NCBI GenBank assembly: GCA_002412965.1
Contig: DHWB01000003.1
Coordinates: forward strand, 641,149-705,148
Reading direction: 5' to 3'
DNA: 64,000 nt
Source of the DNA: Desulfomicrobium sp. UBA5193
GTDB lineage: Bacteria > Desulfobacterota > Desulfovibrionia > Desulfovibrionales > Desulfomicrobiaceae
The translations under genes were made by a program, and so were the position numbers. Below are positions 60,388 through 64,000 of the stretch, piece after piece. Every line of letters starts with the position of its first letter. The first letter of the stretch is position 1. The notes beneath the pieces were generated by a model that saw only the letters and a list, made by a program, of their open reading frames with translations, had not been told where the DNA came from and searched no databases.

Positions 60388-61038
60388 ATGATGAAAAAGA
60401 TAGCTAAGGTGCTCGTTGTGGTGCTCCTGGTCTTCGCCCTGTTGCCCGGATGCGCGACGATGTCCGACAAGAACCGCACCCAGGCCGAGGGTACGGGAGT
60501 CGGGGCCGTTCTGGGCGGCCTGCTCGGTTATGCCGTGGGTGGGGGCAAAGGTGCGGCCATCGGCGCCGCGGCCGGTGCCGGGCTGGGCTTTTTGGTCGGC
60601 AACGAGATAGCCAAGCGCAAGCAGGCCTATGCCAGCACGGAGGAGTTCCTCGACGCGGAAATCTCCAACACGCAGGAGTACAACAAGACGGCCATCGCCT
60701 ACAACGCGCAGCTCTCCAAGGACGTGGCCACACTGGAAAAGCAGTCCAAGACCCTGCGCGCCCAGTACGACAAGGGCACGGTGGACAAGAAGGTCCTGGC
60801 GGCCAAGAGCGACGAGCTGCGGACGAAGATCGACGCCAGCAAGAAGCTCGAAGATACCCTGGCCAAGGAGCTTGAAGTTCAGACCACCATCGTGGCCGAC
60901 GAGAAGAAGACGCGCCCCGCAGACGATCAGTACATCGTGCGCCTGGAAAAGGAAGTGAACACCCTGCAGAAGAACCTGGACAAGCTGCGTGACGGTAGCA
61001 CCCAGTTGGCCCAGATCGATCAGAGGCTGAGCGTATGA
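60388..61038 (+). CDS. Glycine-zipper lipoprotein, TagQ-position
   Basis: AGGAGG precedes the ATG pair at 60388. The 216-residue protein has a signal peptide with lipobox LLPGC (Cys 22). A glycine-zipper segment follows at about 35-72 (GVGAVLGGLLGYAVGGGKGA), as in outer-membrane or membrane-associated YMGG proteins. The rest is a long charged coiled coil. No lysine-to-Asp retention signal is evident after the cysteine (CATMS), so outer-membrane sorting is plausible. It holds the place of lipoprotein TagQ in the TagQRST order. Its stop overlaps the next gene in an ATGA junction. Confidence 0.87.
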   Translation: MMKKIAKVLVVVLLVFALLPGCATMSDKNRTQAEGTGVGAVLGGLLGYAVGGGKGAAIGAAAGAGLGFLVGNEIAKRKQAYASTEEFLDAEISNTQEYNKTAIAYNAQLSKDVATLEKQSKTLRAQYDKGTVDKKVLAAKSDELRTKIDASKKLEDTLAKELEVQTTIVADEKKTRPADDQYIVRLEKEVNTLQKNLDKLRDGSTQLAQIDQRLSV

Positions 61039-61577
61039 GGAGGACGATTTTCATCCTGATGCTCTTCGCGGCGGTGCTTTTGGGCGGCTGCGCGGGTCAG
61101 CATGACCCGCGCACAGGCGGCTTTTTCGGCGGGGTCGCCGGTCTGAGCGGTGGCGGTTACAAGGACCGCGTGGCGGAACGCGAGGCGCGGCTTGAAGAGT
61201 TGCGTGCCACCCAGAGCGAACTCGCTGCCGAAAAGGGCCAGCTGGAGTCCCAGAAATCGGCGGCTCAGGCCCAGCTTGACAAGGATCAGGCGCTGGTGCG
61301 GGCCATGCAGATCGAAATCACGGCCCTGGAAAAAAAGACCAAGAGCCTCGCCACCAAGGAGGGCACGGACAAGCAGCGCGTGGCCGACATGCAGAAGCGG
61401 GTCACCGACCTGAAAGGGAAAATGAACCAGCAGTCTTCGTCACTGGATGATCTGGAAGGCAGCGGCCTTGGCGACGCGGACATGGACCTGCGCCGCAAGC
61501 AGCTCGAAAAGCAGCGCGACGCCCTGCGCAAGGAATACGACCTGCTCATGAAGATGCAGATGGAACTGGCCCAGTGA
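61035..61577 (+). CDS. Coiled-coil lipoprotein
   Basis: The 180-residue product begins MRRTIFILMLFAAVLLGGCAG, a lipoprotein signal with LLGGC (Cys 19). A short glycine-rich segment (GGFFGGVAGLSGGG) is followed by a heptad-type coiled coil from about 45 to 175. The overall plan is the same as the preceding lipoprotein but the sequence is unrelated, so the two may pair. The ATG overlaps the preceding stop (ATGA), and its TGA overlaps the GTG of the protease gene (GTGA). Confidence 0.85.
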   Translation: MRRTIFILMLFAAVLLGGCAGQHDPRTGGFFGGVAGLSGGGYKDRVAEREARLEELRATQSELAAEKGQLESQKSAAQAQLDKDQALVRAMQIEITALEKKTKSLATKEGTDKQRVADMQKRVTDLKGKMNQQSSSLDDLEGSGLGDADMDLRRKQLEKQRDALRKEYDLLMKMQMELAQ

Positions 61578-62677
61578 GGATTGCGGCCTTCTGGATGCTG
61601 GCCGTGTTGATGGCCTTTCCTGTCCCTGCGGGGGCACAGTCCGCGCCCCTGCAGGAGATCCGCCGGATCCTGCTTGGCGATGCCCTGGTTCCCCCGTCTC
61701 AGGCCGCCCTGGAGACACTGGACGAGGTCGGACTGCCGACGTTTCTGGCGCAGTTTGATCCGTATGCGCGATATTTTCCGGCCCGGGAATATCAGTCCCC
61801 CATGTCCGGGCGCGAGGCCTGGATCGGCATCGGCGCGGAACTGGTCGCGCGTGGCGGCGAGATTTTCCTCTCTGTCTATCGGGGGGGCGCGGCGGACAAG
61901 GCGGGAGTGCCTGATCGGTCCAGGCTGCGTGAAGTCGACGGCCGGGGTGTGGCCGGGCTCGATGCCCAGGCTGTGGCGTCCCTGCTCAAGGGCGCCGAAG
62001 ACACTGTCGTGCGCCTGACTTTGGCCCGGCCCGGCGGGGAAAGCTTTGATGTCCGGGTCGTGCGTGAGGCCTTCAAGCCACTGGATGTGGAGCCCGTGCC
62101 TCCGGGGGACCGGCAGGTGCTGCGCGTCCGTGATTTCGTTGCCGGGCTGACCAGGCCCGCATTGCAGGCCACCATCGATTTCCTGGCCCGAAAGGGGGCT
62201 ACCCGGAACGAGTTGCTCATCATCGACCTGCGCGACTCAGGGGGTGGTGATCTGTACGAGGCCTTCGACATGGCGGGCATGTTCCTGCCTGCGGGAACGC
62301 TCCTAGGCACCATTCAGGGGCGCGGCGAGGGAAGTCGCGAAGTGCGGGCCCCGTCCGGTGAGAAGTACTCTATGCCATTGGCTCTCATCGTCGGCCCGGA
62401 TACGGCCAGTTCGGCAGAAATCTTCGCCGGGGCCCTGCACCAGCAGGGCCGGGCCACGCTGGTTGGGCAGCGCACCTACGGCAAATGCAGCTCCCAGACC
62501 GACGCCCGCCTTTCAGACGGCTCGGTGCTGCGCTACACCAATCGCGACGTCCTGCTCCCGGATGGCAGCTCCTGCTCGGGCGCGGGACTCGTGCCGGACA
62601 GGGAAGTGTCCGGCGCCGAGCTTATGGATCTGGCGGGCCTTGTGCAGGTGTTGGACGGCGTCCTGTCGGGCAGATGA
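61574..62677 (+). CDS. Exported S41/C-terminal-processing protease with PDZ domain
   Basis: The GTG start overlaps the previous stop in GTGA. The 367-residue protein has a signal peptide (AFWMLAVLMAFPVPAGAQS). A PDZ domain lies at about 80-165 (GREAWIGIGAEL, DKAGVPDRSRLREVDG). The S41 serine-lysine protease domain is at about 170-340. The catalytic Ser lies in DTASSAEIFAGAL (near 279) and Lys in QRTYGK (near 305), both intact. Family members trim the C termini of periplasmic proteins or lipoproteins. It is the last gene of the coupled operon; 169 bases separate it from the next gene. Confidence 0.92.
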   Translation: MRIAAFWMLAVLMAFPVPAGAQSAPLQEIRRILLGDALVPPSQAALETLDEVGLPTFLAQFDPYARYFPAREYQSPMSGREAWIGIGAELVARGGEIFLSVYRGGAADKAGVPDRSRLREVDGRGVAGLDAQAVASLLKGAEDTVVRLTLARPGGESFDVRVVREAFKPLDVEPVPPGDRQVLRVRDFVAGLTRPALQATIDFLARKGATRNELLIIDLRDSGGGDLYEAFDMAGMFLPAGTLLGTIQGRGEGSREVRAPSGEKYSMPLALIVGPDTASSAEIFAGALHQQGRATLVGQRTYGKCSSQTDARLSDGSVLRYTNRDVLLPDGSSCSGAGLVPDREVSGAELMDLAGLVQVLDGVLSGR

Positions 62678-62846
62678 TGCGTTGAGATGTCTGCAACGGT
62701 GCGCAGGCACGCCGGTTTTGGCATTATTGGAGCGTGATTGGCGGCGGTGTGTGATTTGACAACCGGAGCATGAAAATGAGTAGGGAATGCTGAAGGGGAA
62801 AGAATCGCTGAGAGGGTGAGCTTGTCATGTGAAGCTGGAGGTGGTT

Positions 62847-64000
62847 ATGCCGCACTTCGCCGGATTCAGATGCGCAGATGGGGTCAATCGCGGATGGAAT
62901 AGCTGGACGTTGGCCTTCATGGCTCCTTCACGTCTGGCGGTTTGGGTTCTTGTCCTCGCCACGCTTTTTTTCACAACCCCGCATCTCCTTCATGCCCAGA
63001 CCCCTGTCGATGCCGAAACGCAACTCGAAACGCTGGACCCGGGCGATAAAGACGCTGTCAAAATGGAGGGTCTTGCCCGCTCCATGGGGATGTCCGAACT
63101 GGATACCCGGATCGCACGTCTGCTCTATGAAGTGAACACGGGCAAGCGCTCCCCCGAGGCTTTTTACGAGGGCTTGGCCAGGGCGGGCGGCACCATGTTT
63201 GATGTCATCAGGGTGCGCTCGCATCTTGTCAACCATGCGGATCAGTCCTTCGCCAGGCAGATCATGGGGCCGACCTATTCGAGCAATGGCACCCCGGTGG
63301 AGGAAAAACTGCTGACTTGGCGCAGACAACAGACGCTGGGGGCCATCGACGAGGTAGTCAAACAGTTTGTCGACGCCGGTCGAATCCCTGCCCACGGCTT
63401 TGAGCTTATCATCTCCCATGTCGGCAAGTGGGCCAACCAGGCAGATCGCTCACTGACCTTCACCGGCGACATCGACTTCAGCTTTGTCAGTAACGATGTC
63501 GAACTGGCGCAGGCCATGAAAGACGCCTTTGCGCAGGTCATAAGGCGCCGCACGCATCTTGATCCCATAGCCCTCGATTCGGTGGCCACGGCCCACGGCA
63601 AGGCCGGTCTGGAGGTCTACATCGGTCGCCACGGCATGGCCTATGCCGAGAAGGAGATGAAAATCAACGAGGTGGTTGACATGACCACCGGCTCGCGCGT
63701 CAGGATCGAAGGCGATGATGCCGCCAAGCGCATTGCGGCCATTCTGACCATCGAGCGGCAGTTGGCCGACGCGGCCGGGGTGGAGACCGTGCAGCCGGTA
63801 CGCAACACCGAGCCGGGCCTGTCCATGGAGATGGCCAGACATTTTCAGCACGACATTGTCGCCCCTAAAATATTCGATCTTGCCAATGCCGTGGTGAAGG
63901 CGGCCAAATATCTGGACCGCAGCTACACGTCCCTTCGCAATGCGCATGGCGTACCCAGTGACCCCAAACTGGCGGATTTCGCCAGGCAGATCACCGAACT
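62847..64000 (+). CDS. Exported protein of unknown function with GDID motif (partial)
   Basis: The frame is open from ATG 62847 to the window end, at least 384 residues. GGAGG lies upstream. A hydrophobic segment at about 31-50 (RLAVWVLVLATLFFTTP) followed by LLHAQ is a signal peptide; an internal ATG at 62919 may be the true start. The mature part is helical and contains TGDIDFSFVSND near residue 207, which resembles the metal-binding GDxDxS motif of nucleotidyltransferases. SRVRIEGDDAAKR follows. An exported nucleotidyltransferase fold would be unusual. The gap before it may hold a promoter. Confidence 0.75.
   Translation, partial: MPHFAGFRCADGVNRGWNSWTLAFMAPSRLAVWVLVLATLFFTTPHLLHAQTPVDAETQLETLDPGDKDAVKMEGLARSMGMSELDTRIARLLYEVNTGKRSPEAFYEGLARAGGTMFDVIRVRSHLVNHADQSFARQIMGPTYSSNGTPVEEKLLTWRRQQTLGAIDEVVKQFVDAGRIPAHGFELIISHVGKWANQADRSLTFTGDIDFSFVSNDVELAQAMKDAFAQVIRRRTHLDPIALDSVATAHGKAGLEVYIGRHGMAYAEKEMKINEVVDMTTGSRVRIEGDDAAKRIAAILTIERQLADAAGVETVQPVRNTEPGLSMEMARHFQHDIVAPKIFDLANAVVKAAKYLDRSYTSLRNAHGVPSDPKLADFARQITE

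Noticed and set aside
62701..62740. Possible sigma-54 promoter TGGCAT...GAGC before the last gene
   Set aside because: GG-N10-GC spacing is met but the -12 half is poor (GGAGC for TTGC), so it is not reported as a site.

Overview
The window reads as chromosomal DNA of a high-GC deltaproteobacterium of the Desulfovibrio/Desulfomicrobium type. This assignment is inferred from content: a heme/siroheme operon with glutamyl-tRNA reductase, a CcsA-like cytochrome c assembly protein and precorrin-2 dehydrogenase; the order psd-pssA-leuA-leuC-leuD-leuB; a type III glutamine synthetase; and dense chemotaxis and cyclic-di-GMP signalling. No CRISPR array, rRNA operon or prophage was seen.

Layout. 0-5 kb: the end of thioredoxin reductase, a PilZ protein, then a leftward operon (precorrin-2 dehydrogenase, ccsA-like, hemA, a small unknown, tilS). 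5-14 kb: two overlapping glycosyltransferases, psd and pssA, and the leucine operon leuACDB, with a palindromic repeat between leuD and leuB and a near-perfect terminator after leuB. 14-19 kb: an unknown gene, an EF-G paralogue, a universal stress protein with a cysteine-rich tail, and cvfB with a YehS gene. 19-36 kb: a signalling block containing a binding-protein/PAS/GGDEF/EAL protein, a DUF4105 membrane protein, two tandem near-identical chemoreceptors, a double binding-protein/GGDEF protein, a eukaryotic-type UGPase, and a three-gene regulator operon (sigma-54 activator, GAF kinase, receiver-kinase). 36-50 kb: housekeeping genes (YfgM-like, proA, nadD, msrB, glgP, glnN, a PerM-type permease, a PfkB kinase).

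50-53.9 kb is an accessory strip. It begins with tRNA-Val and tRNA-Asp and their terminator. An orphan IscU/NifU-type scaffold gene and an IS110-family transposase follow. The strip closes with a decayed copy of tRNA-Asp together with its terminator, so an island or segmental duplication is bracketed by tRNA-Asp sequence.

53.9-62.7 kb holds the most striking unit, seven tightly coupled genes for envelope proteins: an exported von Willebrand A protein, an ABC ATPase, an FtsX-type permease, an exported formylglycine-enzyme-fold protein, two coiled-coil lipoproteins and an S41/PDZ protease. The order vWA, ATPase, permease, FGE-fold, lipoprotein is collinear with ppkA-tagT-tagS-tagR-tagQ of the type VI secretion threonine-phosphorylation pathway. 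Here the vWA protein has no kinase domain and no secretion gene is visible, so this looks like a TagQRST-like trans-envelope module detached from type VI secretion and extended by a protease. An exported protein of unknown function with a GDID motif follows and runs off the window.
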